Positions 12,201 through 18,732 of a stretch of 64,000 nt of DNA are shown here, piece by piece. The DNA comes from Nocardia asteroides (lineage in GTDB: Bacteria; Actinomycetota; Actinomycetes; Mycobacteriales; Mycobacteriaceae). Numbering within the stretch: position 1 is the stretch's first letter; each line of letters begins with the position of its first letter. The notes below the pieces were generated by a model that did not search any database, was not told the DNA's origin, and worked only from the letters and a program-made list of their open reading frames with translations. The DNA lies in NCBI RefSeq assembly GCF_900637185.1, contig NZ_LR134352.1, forward strand, positions 4,206,001-4,270,000, in the 5' to 3' direction. Position numbers and translations under genes: made by a program.

Positions 12201-15200
12201 ACGCCCCCAGCGACACTCCACCGTCGATCCGGACCCGCACCGGAATCGTGTTCGCGAACAACCCCACCATCGCGTCGACACCGTCGAGTTGCGGCGGCCG
12301 ACCCGACACCACCGCACCGAACAGCACATCCGCGCGACCCAGCGCACCGGCCAGCACCACCCCCCACGCCGCCTGGAACAGCGTGTTCACCGTCACCTCG
12401 TGCGCGGCCGCCGCCGCACCCAGCACCTCGGCCTCCGCCGCCGACAACTCCAGCGCGCACAGGCCGTACCCCGGCACCGGATCCGCCGGCGGCAGCACCG
12501 CACCCGTCACCATCGTCGGCACATGCCCGGCCAGCGCCGTCCGCCAGCCACGCAACGCCGCGTCCCGGTCCTGGCGGTGCAACCACGCCAGATAGTCGCG
12601 ATAGGGCCGCACCGGCGGCAACGGCGACGGACCACCGTCGACGGCGTAGGCGACCAGCAGTTCCTTCATCAGCAACGGCATCGACCAGCCGTCCACCAGC
12701 AGATGATGCGCGGTCAGCACCAGCTGCAGACCCCCGTCCCGCCGGTACACCGTGAACCGCAGCAGCGGCGGCGCCGTCAGATCGAAACCGATCCGCGCCT
12801 CGGCCGCCAGCAGTTCCCGCGCCGCCGACACCTCGGTGTCGACCACCCGCCACGGCACCACCGCACCCTCGACCACGAACCCGACCGGCGTCCCATCCGC
12901 CGTCGCACCGAACGCGGTCCGCAAGATCGCGTGCCGATCCAGCACCGACTGCGCCGCGCGCCGCAACCGCGCCAGATCCACCGCACCGGCCAGCTCCACC
13001 GCCAGCTGCACCAGATACGGATCCGACCCCTCCGACACCTGCGCCAGGAACAACAACCCGAGCTGCAACGGCGCCAACGGCACCACATCGACCAGCCCGG
13101 CCCGCTCCCGCTGCCACCCGTCCAGCTCCGCCTGGGTGACCCGCACCAACGCCACATCGGCGGGGGAGAGGCCACCCGCCGCTGGACCACGCAGATGCTC
13201 GGCCAGCACACTCAGCGCCGCTGTCCAGCACTCCGCCAGCTCCCGCACCGACGCCTCGTCCACCAGCCCCGCCACATACGAGAACGACGCCCGCAACCGC
13301 ACCTCGGCACCGGAACCGGTGGCCAACGCGTTGATGTCGATCACCGCGGCCGCGGGCAACGCCGGATCCTGCGCGGCGACCGGCTCACCCCACTCCTCGG
13401 TCGGCAACCAGGCCATCTCGCCCGCCTCGCCCGGCACATCGCCCGCGGAGATCCGGCCCAGATAGTTGAACCCGATCTGACCGAGCGAGCCGTCGAGCTG
13501 CCCGGCCGACTCCGTGTCCAGCTGCCGCAGCATGCCGAAACCGATGCCCTTGTGCGGCACCGCCAGCAGCTGCTCCTTCACCGCCTTCACCAGCGCGGCC
13601 GTCGCCACACCACCGGCCCACGCCGCCTCGGTATCGATCCCGTCCAGCTCGAGCGCGACCGGATACATACTGGTGAACCAGCCGACCGTGCGCGTCAGAT
13701 CGGCGCCCGGCACCGCGGTCGCCTCCCGGCCGTGGCCCTCCAACCGCACCCGCGTCGCCGACACGTCCACACCCCGACGAGCCCGCCACGTCCGCACCGC
13801 CAGCGCCAACGCGGCCAGCAACCCGTCCTCGGCACCCGCGCGATACACCGCGGGCAACTCCGTCAGCACCGCCCGGCTCACCTCGGCCGACACCGACACC
13901 CCGAAAGTCCGCACCGCCGAAGCGGTGTCGACCGCCGGGTCCAGCGGCCGGTCACCCAGCAACGGATCCGGTACCGCCAGCACCCGCCGCCAATACTCCA
14001 GTTCGTCCCGGCGAGCGGGCGCCGCCTCGCTCAGCCCGTGCGCCCACCGGCGAAACGACGTCCCGACCTCCGGCAACACGACCCGCCGGCCCGCCGCGTA
14101 CTGCGCCCACGCGGCCACCAGATCCGACAACACGATCCGCCACGACACCCCGTCGATCGCGGCGTGATTGACCGCCACCACCAGCCCGTCGGGACCGTCC
14201 GCCCGGCACAGCCACACGAATGCCACCATCCGCGCCGCCGCCGGATCCAGCGCCGCCAGCGCCGCATCCAGTGCCGCGGCCGCGATCTCGGCCCGCTCCT
14301 CGGCACTGCGGCCCGCCGGAATGTCGACCCGGGTGAGCAGTTCGTCCACCGGCACCGCACCCGGTGGCAGGGCGGTCAGTTCCCATCCACCACCGTCGAC
14401 CGGTCGCAGCGCGGCACGCAGCATGTCGTGGTGGTCCAGCACCGCCCGCAAGGTGCCGGTCAGCGCATGGCGGTCGATGCCCGCGGGCAAGGCCAGCACC
14501 ATCTGCTGACTGAACCGGGCGAACGCCCGCCCACCCGCCACCGACGCGGCCAGCACCGGCGTCAACGGCATCGCGCCGACACCACCACCGGGCAGCTCCG
14601 CCAGCGTCGGCCCCGCCTCGGCACCGACCACCGCCACTCGCGCCAGCCCCGCCACCGTCCGATGCTCGAACACGTCCTGCGGCGTGAACGCGATCCCCAC
14701 GTTCCGCGCCCGGGACACCAGCTGGATCGACAGAATGCTGTCCCCGCCGGCCGCGAAGAACGAATCCTCCGCACCGATCTCGGTCAGCCCCAGAATCTGG
14801 GTGAACAGCTCCGCGATCGCGATCTCCACCGGACCCTCGGGCGCCCGGGAACCGACCGCACCGAACACCGGCACCGGCAGCGCCCGCCGATCCAGTTTCC
14901 CGTTCGGCGTCAACGGAATCTCGTCCAGCACCACCACGACCGACGGCACCATATGACCCGGCAGCGCGGCGCCGGCGAACCGGACCACCTCCTCCGGATC
15001 CACCGACACCCCGTCACGCGCCAGCACATACGACACCAGCACCGTCGCACCCGAATCGGCCGTCACCCCGACCGTCGCCGCGAACGCCACCTCGGGATGC
15101 GCCGACACCGCCGCGTCGATCTCCCCGAGCTCGATCCGGAAACCACGTACCTTCACCTGGAAATCGGACCGGCCCAGATACTCGAACTCACCCTCGGACG

Positions 15201-16428
15201 TCCGGCGCACCAGATCCCCGGTCCGATACATCCGCGCCCCCGCGACCCCACCGAACGGGGCCGCGACGAACCGCTCCGCCGTCAGCCCGGGCCGCCCCAG
15301 ATAACTCTGGGCCAGCGCGGGACCCGACAGATACAGCTCACCGGCCACCCCCGCCGGCACCGGGCGCAGTCGCGCGTCCAGCACCATCGCCCCGACACCG
15401 GGAAACGCCGCACCGATCGTGACCGGCTCGTCCGGCAGCAACGCGGCACTGCCCGTCGCCAGGATCGTCGCCTCGGTCGGGCCGTACCCGTTGAAGAAGG
15501 CCCGCTCGCCGACCGCCCACCGCCGCACCAGCGCCGGACCGAACGCGTCACCGGCCACTACGACCACTCGCAGCGCGTCCAACCCTCGCGGATCGACCGA
15601 CTCCAGTGCCGCGGGCGTGATCAGCACATGGGTGACCTGCTCCCGATGCAGCAACGCGGCCAGCTCGGGGCCGCCGAACACCGTCGGCGGCGACACCACC
15701 AGCGTCGCACCGGTCTGGAACGTCACCAGCAGCTCGAGCACCGACACGTCGAAGTTCGGTGAGCACACGTGCAGCACCCGCGACCGCGCGTCCACCGCAT
15801 ACCGTTCCCGCGCCGCCGTGACCAGCGCACCCAGCCCGGCATGGGTCACCACCACGCCCTTGGGCCGTCCGGTCGATCCCGAGGTGTAGATGACATAGGC
15901 CGGATGCTGATCCGTCAGCGGACGCACCCGGTCCACATAGGAGATCGGATGCGCGGGCCGGTCCGCGATCCGATCGCGGACCGCGGGGGAGTCGACTGCC
16001 AGCCACTCGAGCGATTCGCCCAGCACCGGGGCGTGCGCCGTGCCGGTGAGTCCGAGCACCGCGCCCGAATCGGCCACCAGATAGGCGATCCGCTCCGCGG
16101 GCAGACCGGGATCGACCGGCACATACGCCGCACCCGCCTTGGCGACCGCCCACACCGCCAGCACCGACTCGACCGAACGGGTGAAACCGAGCGCGACCAC
16201 GTCACCCGGGCCGACACCACGGTCCAGCAGTTCCCTGGCCAGCCGTGAGGACGCCGCGTCGAGCTCGGTGTAGGTGAGTTCGCGGCGCGCGCCGCCGTCG
16301 GCAGGGGAGTAGGTGATCGCGATCGCGTCACCCGCCGTATCGACCGCCGCGGTCAGCAGCTGCGCGAACAGGGGAGCGCTCGCCTTGCGATTGCCCCGAC
16401 CTCGCGTCGCACGACGAACCTCACCCAT
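229..16428 (-). CDS. Four-module non-ribosomal peptide synthetase with thioesterase
   Basis: A cytoplasmic NRPS of about 5,399 aa that activates, epimerises, condenses and releases a tetrapeptide. Approximate domains: A1 10-510, T1 (GGDS ~563), E1 610-1065, C2 1095-1530, half-C 1545-1755, A2 1785-2250, T2 (GGDS ~2313), E2 2360-2810, C3 2830-3265, half-C 3280-3475, A3 3505-3990, T3 (GGNS ~4039), C4 4090-4525, A4 4545-5055, T4 (GGTS ~5098), TE 5155-5399. A domains carry YTSGSTG or FTSGSTG and YRTGD. C2, C3 and C4 have HHLLVDG, HHILLDG and HHIAGDG; E2 has HHYVIDG, E1 has NHAAIDG. The TE has GWSLGG and a late THW histidine. There is no starter C domain, so A1 loads a free amino acid. Predicted order: D-aa1, D-aa2, L-aa3, L-aa4. 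Start: ATG at 16428 behind GAAGGA; the frame stays open to 16572, but that part has no domain similarity. No MbtH or tailoring gene is in the window. Product unknown. Confidence 0.95.
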   Translation of the reverse strand: MGEVRRATRGRGNRKASAPLFAQLLTAAVDTAGDAIAITYSPADGGARRELTYTELDAASSRLARELLDRGVGPGDVVALGFTRSVESVLAVWAVAKAGAAYVPVDPGLPAERIAYLVADSGAVLGLTGTAHAPVLGESLEWLAVDSPAVRDRIADRPAHPISYVDRVRPLTDQHPAYVIYTSGSTGRPKGVVVTHAGLGALVTAARERYAVDARSRVLHVCSPNFDVSVLELLVTFQTGATLVVSPPTVFGGPELAALLHREQVTHVLITPAALESVDPRGLDALRVVVVAGDAFGPALVRRWAVGERAFFNGYGPTEATILATGSAALLPDEPVTIGAAFPGVGAMVLDARLRPVPAGVAGELYLSGPALAQSYLGRPGLTAERFVAAPFGGVAGARMYRTGDLVRRTSEGEFEYLGRSDFQVKVRGFRIELGEIDAAVSAHPEVAFAATVGVTADSGATVLVSYVLARDGVSVDPEEVVRFAGAALPGHMVPSVVVVLDEIPLTPNGKLDRRALPVPVFGAVGSRAPEGPVEIAIAELFTQILGLTEIGAEDSFFAAGGDSILSIQLVSRARNVGIAFTPQDVFEHRTVAGLARVAVVGAEAGPTLAELPGGGVGAMPLTPVLAASVAGGRAFARFSQQMVLALPAGIDRHALTGTLRAVLDHHDMLRAALRPVDGGGWELTALPPGAVPVDELLTRVDIPAGRSAEERAEIAAAALDAALAALDPAAARMVAFVWLCRADGPDGLVVAVNHAAIDGVSWRIVLSDLVAAWAQYAAGRRVVLPEVGTSFRRWAHGLSEAAPARRDELEYWRRVLAVPDPLLGDRPLDPAVDTASAVRTFGVSVSAEVSRAVLTELPAVYRAGAEDGLLAALALAVRTWRARRGVDVSATRVRLEGHGREATAVPGADLTRTVGWFTSMYPVALELDGIDTEAAWAGGVATAALVKAVKEQLLAVPHKGIGFGMLRQLDTESAGQLDGSLGQIGFNYLGRISAGDVPGEAGEMAWLPTEEWGEPVAAQDPALPAAAVIDINALATGSGAEVRLRASFSYVAGLVDEASVRELAECWTAALSVLAEHLRGPAAGGLSPADVALVRVTQAELDGWQRERAGLVDVVPLAPLQLGLLFLAQVSEGSDPYLVQLAVELAGAVDLARLRRAAQSVLDRHAILRTAFGATADGTPVGFVVEGAVVPWRVVDTEVSAARELLAAEARIGFDLTAPPLLRFTVYRRDGGLQLVLTAHHLLVDGWSMPLLMKELLVAYAVDGGPSPLPPVRPYRDYLAWLHRQDRDAALRGWRTALAGHVPTMVTGAVLPPADPVPGYGLCALELSAAEAEVLGAAAAAHEVTVNTLFQAAWGVVLAGALGRADVLFGAVVSGRPPQLDGVDAMVGLFANTIPVRVRIDGGVSLGALLARVQSDQVAVLAGHQVGLTEIQRVAGAGELFDTLMAYESYPVDTEGMRQAHGSIDGLEIVGVEAANATHYPVAVGVEVGDGIRVGVQYRLDSVGPEVAQALSDRLRAVLDAVVHTPDEPVASLLEAVPGDAIARTAYWRSVLTDLPADLNLPTDRPRPAGPVVVEDRVGFRIPAESHWRMLDLASAGETTVFTVVHVAFAVLLARLSGSTEIVVGTPGAGAGADTVVCRLPVPGDRAFADLVADAAVVARRAFTYPALTAAERSVLGVEAAPPRVLLLTESRPGAGSPQCDLALRLFADPDGGIAAELGYARALFDRGTVSVFAERLVRLLVAALAAPDTAVGDLAMLSAGERSALTARPEAAVPTGVLFPDLVARGVALGRDRVAVRAGGRSVSYGELDEYTSRLARELIARGVGAEVPVAVVLPRSYEMVAAALAIAKAGGVYVPMDPAAPAQRLRHLITDAGAGVGLTMSAHRDRVPDSVTWSILDDPAFERSCVDRAADPVTDADRSAPLRAQHPAYVIYTSGSTGLPKGVTVTHAGLGPLVGEARTRYGVRAEHRFLHICAPWFDPSVLEWLCAFSVGATLVVVPSEVIGGVELTELLAGEGVTHAIITPAVLGTLDPAGLDQLAVLSVGGDVTTPELLTRWQPGRRYFNGYGPTETTIISTYAELVAGQPVSIGEPVEGTHAVVLDARLNPVPPGVTGELYLAGPGLARGYHGQPGATGARFVADPWGDPGARMYRTGDLVRLRAGLLDYVGRVDTQLKVRGFRIEPGEVDAALASRPEVATVVTVGRATVSGSTTLVSYVIAAPGHTADPAVLTTFAAECLPSYLVPSAIMVLDALPLTSNGKIDRAALPEPTACAAVDRAPCGDTETRVAELFARVLGVTTVGVDDSFFAIGGDSILSIQLVSLARTAGIVFTTRDVFEHRTVAKLSAIASVAGPSAPTLAELPGGGVGTVPLTPVLADFLAGGSSDRFAQTMVLALPDGIDRAGLVAVVAAVLDRHDMLRARLRPAGTGWRFEVLAPGAVDADALVTEVDADGTDLTRVGTAAMDTALSALDPAEARMIAFTWIRRDDAPDVLAVAAHHYVIDGVSWRILLPDFVVAWAQYAAAQPIALPPVGTSFRRWAHALAETDRTAELGYWQRLLATPDPLLGRRALDLALDTQSTLRSLTVEVDPAVTEPLLSTLPARYRAGADHALLAALALAVRNWRARRGVAAAAVRIRREGHGRTEQVVPGADLTRTVGWFTSVHPVVLDLTEMAAGNLDDDTLAAAIRVVKEHLATVPDHGIGYGLLRTHPDTRELLSGDSGQIGFNYLGRATTAGEATGAAWLPTSALGDIEVDHDPALPAHTVLDVNAIAVTTGSGLGLRADFRYATGILDHDDVRELADEWVRCLSALAVHAEHPDAGGLTPSDVELVRVTQADLDTWRRTHPGAVDVLPLSPLQHSLLALGELLDESVHAYVIQLVADLTGELDIARLRRAAQTVLDRHANLRSAFVTAADGTPVQVVAETVEAPVRVVEEVGEDQLPELLAADQRAGFDPALAPLLRFTVYVTGSGRSHLVLTGHHILLDGWSMPLLMKELLVLYATGGDATALPAVRPYRDYLAWLTRQDLAAAEDAWSRVLTGVTPSMLAPELTWPAATGDGFGLCEFEFDTARTAELTAFAAATEVTANTVFQTAWGLVVAGSTGRDDIVFGATVSGRPPQLDGVGDMIGLFVDAVPVRVRLAPGGTVGDLVRAVQAEQAGLLDHHHLGLGAIQRAAGLGELFDTMLAFESFPVDAEGLQQAGGALGDLRIDDLQGADFTHYPITVLVFLGARTRVQIKYRRDLVSDATAQAVTDRLRTTLGDLIAAPGTPAAGITDRFARTVTDPMTRSRFWRETLADLPGRLALPADDLEPGRRGTARVPLGSAADLRALAATSGVSPTTLLRTALAVLLARLTGTGDIVVATTLPDDRDMVVRTGIDLTTGFADLLGPDHLAETAAIEHAGITPAELAVLLGGDQGCLGQVSLDFQRPPNRHSDLALAVTDDDLEVSTVLGDDHAAQVFGERLAGILTAFGRHPGIAAGDLPICDTDEAAFLARIGDGGVPAAAGTLPALLVRGTGFGQHRIAVRDAGRGYTYGTLDAESSRLARVLIAQGVGPETVVASAIPRSYHSILALWAIAKAGGVYLPVDPNYPADRVRHMLADSGATVGLTVADRAAGLPGSVRWLVLDDPAVRADVAARASTTVRDRDRRVPLRREHAAYVIYTSGSTGVPKGVTVTHAGLGALLTHSAALMWLRHDHRMLHVCSPSFDQSVEEIGTAFHCGATLVVAPPDTVGGAELAELLRTERVTHTIITPALLGTLDPAALPELECVSAGGEASSAELLAAWQPGRRFLNGYGPTEATIGASYATLCAGDRVTIGPPVPGVRATVLDPRLRAVPVGVVGELYLAGDALARGYRGRGAATADRFVACPDSPGARMYRTGDLVRWVRGSAGAYALEYVGRSDFQVKIRGFRIEPGEIDAVLTRHPQIGFAVTVGAENPAGETTLVSYVTGRDIDPDGVVRWSAAVLPAHLVPAAVVVLDRIPLTASGKLDRKALPAPVFAARAYRAPSTETERTVAAVFAEVLGTERVGADDNFFDLGGNSLLATRLTARLGAAVDLRVPVRVLFAAPTVATCAAEIARLSRASRRPALSAGPRPDRIPLSPAQQRMWFLNRFDTATAAYTIPVVLRLHGALDIDALRAAFADVIARHEILRTVYPVPDGTPVQVVLPVDHPDVPRLGFRTADDAEPAVRELVSAAFDVTAEVPLRATLLETAPREFVLAMAIHHIAGDGFSGGPLTRDLVTAYRARTTGRAPAWTPLPVQYADYALWQQTLLGTDADPGSVGAEQIAYWRQALAGLPDQLDLPRDRPRPAVQSYAGGRVPFTVDAATHAALTELARAHSATLFMAVHTALAVLLSGLSGTTDIAVGTPVAGRGDAVLDDLIGMFVNTLVFRTEVDSAAGFAELLTRQREIDLRAFANADVPFERLVEELNPARSTARHPLFQVGLSFQNLAEVRMDLPGISVTSVELDRDLSQFDLHLILADRYTADGAAAGITGYCTYATDLFDESTVRGFLDRFTRVLTAVVRAPGAALHTIDLLAPAERTRIVQRWNRTTRHPGPAATLATLLDATVAAHPDATALVAGDLRWSFTELRARVNRLARCLIAVGVGPETRVALAMRRSPDLVVAMYAVSVAGGAYVPIDPDQPATRTGHILDTATPLLVLTDAATGFDTATTPVVTVDELDLTGYGAAPLTDAERVAPLSPANTAYVIFTSGSTGRPKGVAVSHAAVVNQLRWKTERFGLTATDVVLLKTAATFDLSVWEFWSTAVCGARLVVAAPDGHRDPAYLAELLRREEVTTLHVVPSMLDALLTETLPGSLRRVLAIGETLPVALARRFAAAAPNMTLFNVYGPTEAAVSITSHRVGATDTVTVPIGKPVWNSQVYVLDAWLRPVPVGVPGELYLAGAQLASGYLGRPDLTAERFVANPFQPGTRLYRTGDVAVWNGDGELEYRGRTDFQTKIRGFRIELEEIDAVLGAHDDVGFAVTVGRENQAGETVLVSYVVAAGDRTVTVDALLDWAARTLPAHMVPATVVVLDRIPLTHVGKVDRAALPAPELAARTYRAPATAIEQTVCDVFADVLRLDRAGLDDHFFELGGTSLSATRLAAQLAEAVAAPIPVTWIFTTPTPAGLLATLRAGGADSTGTEAAFGMLLPLRPSGTRAPLFCVHPISGVAWSFSGLAAHLDPERPLYGLQSPALSSGEPLPDSIEEWARLYIKQIREVQAEGPYHLLGWSLGGVIAHAMAVQLQADGEEVAVLAMLDSTLTAAAPAAVPARVTAADLLGGFSGTQLGDDTLDAQTLAKALTELTGATTALDATRIDRILDAATASATLDAAYRPRRFTGDISYFTAAQDDPTGTTNADSWTDALTGTVRNHAVDATHWRMTDPTALATIAAALQL
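6000..6590 (-). other. Vestigial half condensation domain between C3 and A3 of the NRPS
   Basis: After C3 is complete, about 200 aa resemble only the C-terminal half of a condensation domain: an FWRETLADLPGRL start like the YWRQ...LP segment of C4, then TTLLRTALAVLLARLTG, and ending in a typical C-A linker. The N-terminal half with HHxxxDG is absent, so it cannot be catalytic on its own. It occupies the same place as the segment at 11160-11800. Boundaries are approximate. Confidence 0.7.
11160..11800 (-). other. Vestigial half condensation domain between C2 and A2 of the NRPS
   Basis: About 210 aa follow a complete C2 domain and start with AYWRSVLTDLPADLNLPTDR. This matches the mid-domain segment YWRQALAGLPDQLDLPRDR of the full C4 domain. 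It goes on through a VLLARLSG...VVGTP stretch and a C-A linker (DLAMLSAGERSAL). It lacks the HHxxxDG half. The linker normally joined to a C domain is attached to this remnant, not to C2. Boundaries are approximate. Confidence 0.7.
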
Positions 16429-16637
16429 TCGAGCACTACATCCTTCACCAATCCGGCCCACATCTGCGATGACCCGCGAACCCTGTCGGATTCTGGGCCT
16501 ACCGGGGGCGGACCAGGTCGAACAAGCAAGAAGGAGTCGATATCGGGGCGTTCGGCGACCATGACACCACACGTCACGCTGTCAAGACCACACAAACGGT
16601 ACGTACTACGGCCCATAAACCGTCTCCGGGCCCGAAT

Positions 16638-16654
16638 TTGTGCGCATGGCACAA
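16638..16654. promoter_or_regulatory. Inverted repeat in the NRPS/PucR divergent promoter region
   Basis: TTGTGC-N5-GCACAA is a perfect 6-bp dyad lying 38 bp before the GTG of the PucR-type gene, in the 264-bp region shared with the divergent NRPS. A second small palindrome, GTACGTAC, is at 16599-16606. Either could be bound by the PucR-type regulator. No conserved binding motif is known to me for this protein, so the assignment rests on position only. Confidence 0.4.
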
Positions 16655-16692
16655 TATCGAGGACGGTTTTTGTACGACGGACGGAGCGGGCG

Positions 16693-17922
16693 GTGGCAGC
16701 GTACGGATCCCTCGTCTGGGTCGGCCAAGCACTCGGACCCCTCACCGACACGATCACCGACGAGCTGATCCGCGTCACCGAACAGATGATCCCGGTGACC
16801 GACCTCGCCTTCGACCTCGCCGAGATGCGCGCCGCCAGCATCGCCGAGAACATCGCCGTCGTGCAGTACGTCCTGGCCAACAACATAGACCCCGCCACCG
16901 TCACCCCGCCCGCGGGCGCCGCCGCCTACGCCCAGCGCCTCGCCCGCCGCGGCGTCCCGCTCACCGTCCTGCTGCGGGCCTACGGTCTCGGCCAGTACCG
17001 GCTGCTCGACGCCGCCATCGGCCTCATCCTCGCCGTCCCCGGACCCGACCAGGCCACCCGCATCGCCGAACTGCTCAAATTCGCCGGCACCTACCTGGAC
17101 CGCCTCAACTCTTCGATGGGCAGGATCTACGAAACCGAACGCGACCGCTGGCTCAGCAGCCGCCAAGCCGCCCGCCAGCAGTGGATCGCCCGCCTGCTCG
17201 ACAGCGACGACGTCGACCTGGCGGCCGCCGAGGACGCCCTCGACTACCGCATCGACCGCCGTCATCGCGCCGCCGAGGTATGGACCCTGCCCACGGTCAC
17301 CGGCGCCGAGGCGGTCCGCGCCCTAGACCACGCGCGCCGGATACTGTCCACGGAACTGCGCACCGACGGCGCGGACCTGGTCGCCGCGACCGGCGATCAC
17401 GCCTTCCGTGCCTGGCTACCCGTCGTCACCGACGCCCCCTTGCCGGTCGACTCGCTGACGGAACGGCTGACCGCGGCGAAGCTGCCCGTGCGCATGATGC
17501 TCGGCCCGGCGGGGGACGGCCTGGCGGGATTCCGCCGCTCGGCCCGCTGCGCCGCCCGAGCGAAGACCATGGTCCTGTCCGCGGGTCCGGACGCGCCCAC
17601 CGTGGTCGACTACGACACCGTGGCCCCCTTCGCCCTGCTCTCCGACGAACCGGACGAGCTCGCCGGACTGGTCCAGCGCGTCCTTGGGCCACTCGCGCAC
17701 GACACCGCGAAAACCGCCATGCTGCGCGAAACCCTGGCGGTTTTCCTGGCCGAGTCGCACAGTTATTCGCGCACCGCTCGCGTCCTGGACGTCCACCGCA
17801 ATACGATCCAGTACCGCATCCAGCAGCTCACCGGTCGCTACGGGATCACGCTGGACACCGACACCTTCGAACTGCGTTTCGCCCTCGGTGTCTGCCGCTG
17901 GTACCCGGCCGTCCTGACCTGA
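16693..17922 (+). CDS. PucR/CdaR-family transcriptional regulator
   Basis: A DNA-binding regulator of 409 aa. The C-terminal ~60 residues form the PucR-type helix-turn-helix (ETLAVFLAE, then YSRTARVLDVHRNTIQYRI), the diagnostic part of the family. The middle resembles the GGDEF-like CdaR region, and the N-terminal ~180 residues are helical with no recognised sensor. I chose the GTG at 16693 because GGAGCGGG lies 6 nt upstream; an in-frame ATG at 16561 exists, but its extra 44 residues look like translated promoter. It diverges from the giant NRPS gene across 264 bp and is followed 135 bp later by a cyclase-like enzyme. Members of this family usually activate a neighbouring metabolic gene, so NRPS or cyclase control is plausible but is inference. 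Confidence 0.85.
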   Translation: MAAYGSLVWVGQALGPLTDTITDELIRVTEQMIPVTDLAFDLAEMRAASIAENIAVVQYVLANNIDPATVTPPAGAAAYAQRLARRGVPLTVLLRAYGLGQYRLLDAAIGLILAVPGPDQATRIAELLKFAGTYLDRLNSSMGRIYETERDRWLSSRQAARQQWIARLLDSDDVDLAAAEDALDYRIDRRHRAAEVWTLPTVTGAEAVRALDHARRILSTELRTDGADLVAATGDHAFRAWLPVVTDAPLPVDSLTERLTAAKLPVRMMLGPAGDGLAGFRRSARCAARAKTMVLSAGPDAPTVVDYDTVAPFALLSDEPDELAGLVQRVLGPLAHDTAKTAMLRETLAVFLAESHSYSRTARVLDVHRNTIQYRIQQLTGRYGITLDTDTFELRFALGVCRWYPAVLT

Positions 17923-18048
17923 CGAATGTGAGTCCGGCTGGTTTGTACGACGCGCACAGTGGGTACAACGGTCCGAATGTCGGGAATCACGCGCGGTTCC
18001 AGCGCAACATCGCCGGGGGAGACCCGCCGGGGAATCGCCCTGCCGACG

Positions 18049-18054
18049 TAGGCT
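18049..18054 (+). promoter_or_regulatory. Probable -10 box of the cyclase gene
   Basis: TAGGCT, a common actinobacterial -10 sequence, ends 3 nt before the GTG at 18058 and 6 nt before a second in-frame GTG at 18061. That spacing would place the transcription start at about 18061 and make the message leaderless. No convincing -35 box is seen. Confidence 0.4.
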
Positions 18055-18057
18055 TCC

Positions 18058-18732
18058 GTGGTGCGCCTGATCGACCTCACCGTGCCGATCCACACCGGGA
18101 TGCCCGTGTTTCCGGGCGACCCGGAGGTGGTCCTCGAACCGGCCCTGCGGGTGGCCGACGACGGGGTCAACGTGCTGCGGGTGCACCTGGGATCGCAGAC
18201 CGGAACCCACGTCGACGCACCGGCGCATCTCGACGACAGCCTTCCGGCGCTGGACGAGCTGCCGCTCGAGCGGTTCGCCGGGCGCGCGGTCATCGTGGAC
18301 GCGCGATCGGTGGCGCCGGGGACCGCGGTCGGCGTGGAGCACTTCGACGGAACAGTCGAGGCGGGCGCGGTAGTGCTGATCGCGACGGGATGGTCGTCGA
18401 ACTGGGGGACAGGCGCCTATTTCGGCAGCCATCCCTATCTGGCACCGGCGGCGGCCCGGTACCTGATCGAGGCGGGTATCCGGACGGTGGGCATCGATGC
18501 GCCGAGTGTCGATCCGTCCGCGAGCGAGGAATTCGAGCTACCGGCCCATCGGATCCTGTGTGGGGCCCATGCGGTGATCGCGGAGAATCTCACGGGTCTC
18601 GAACAATTGCTGGATGCGCAGCTCGCCGGCGAATCCATCGAGGTATCGCTGTTTCCGCTGCGACTCGGCGGTGGCGCGGATGGTGCACCGGTCAGGGCCA
18701 TGGCGTACATCGGTCGGGAGAGCGGTTCGTGA
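18058..18732 (+). CDS. Cyclase family protein (arylformamidase/kynurenine formamidase-like)
   Basis: A metal-dependent hydrolase of 224 aa in the cyclase superfamily (PF04199 type), which includes kynurenine formamidase KynB and isatin hydrolase. Family marks: an N-terminal DLTVPIHTGMPVFPGDP, the metal-binding GTHVDAPAHL, and a late GIDAPSVDP. The usual length is 200-260 aa. It carries no signal peptide, so it should act in the cytoplasm. The substrate cannot be read from sequence, and no kynurenine pathway genes lie nearby to support a KynB role. Two adjacent GTG codons (18058 and 18061) could start it; there is no Shine-Dalgarno, and the -10 box at 18049 suggests a leaderless message. It follows the PucR-type regulator on the same strand after a 135-bp gap and may be its target. 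Confidence 0.8.
   Translation: MVRLIDLTVPIHTGMPVFPGDPEVVLEPALRVADDGVNVLRVHLGSQTGTHVDAPAHLDDSLPALDELPLERFAGRAVIVDARSVAPGTAVGVEHFDGTVEAGAVVLIATGWSSNWGTGAYFGSHPYLAPAAARYLIEAGIRTVGIDAPSVDPSASEEFELPAHRILCGAHAVIAENLTGLEQLLDAQLAGESIEVSLFPLRLGGGADGAPVRAMAYIGRESGS

Noticed and set aside
7852..15762. A 2,636-codon open frame on the plus strand opposite the NRPS
   Set aside because: It is antisense to the conserved NRPS, very rich in Arg, His, Gln and Pro, and has no domain-like segments. Long antisense frames are expected in 70% GC coding DNA.
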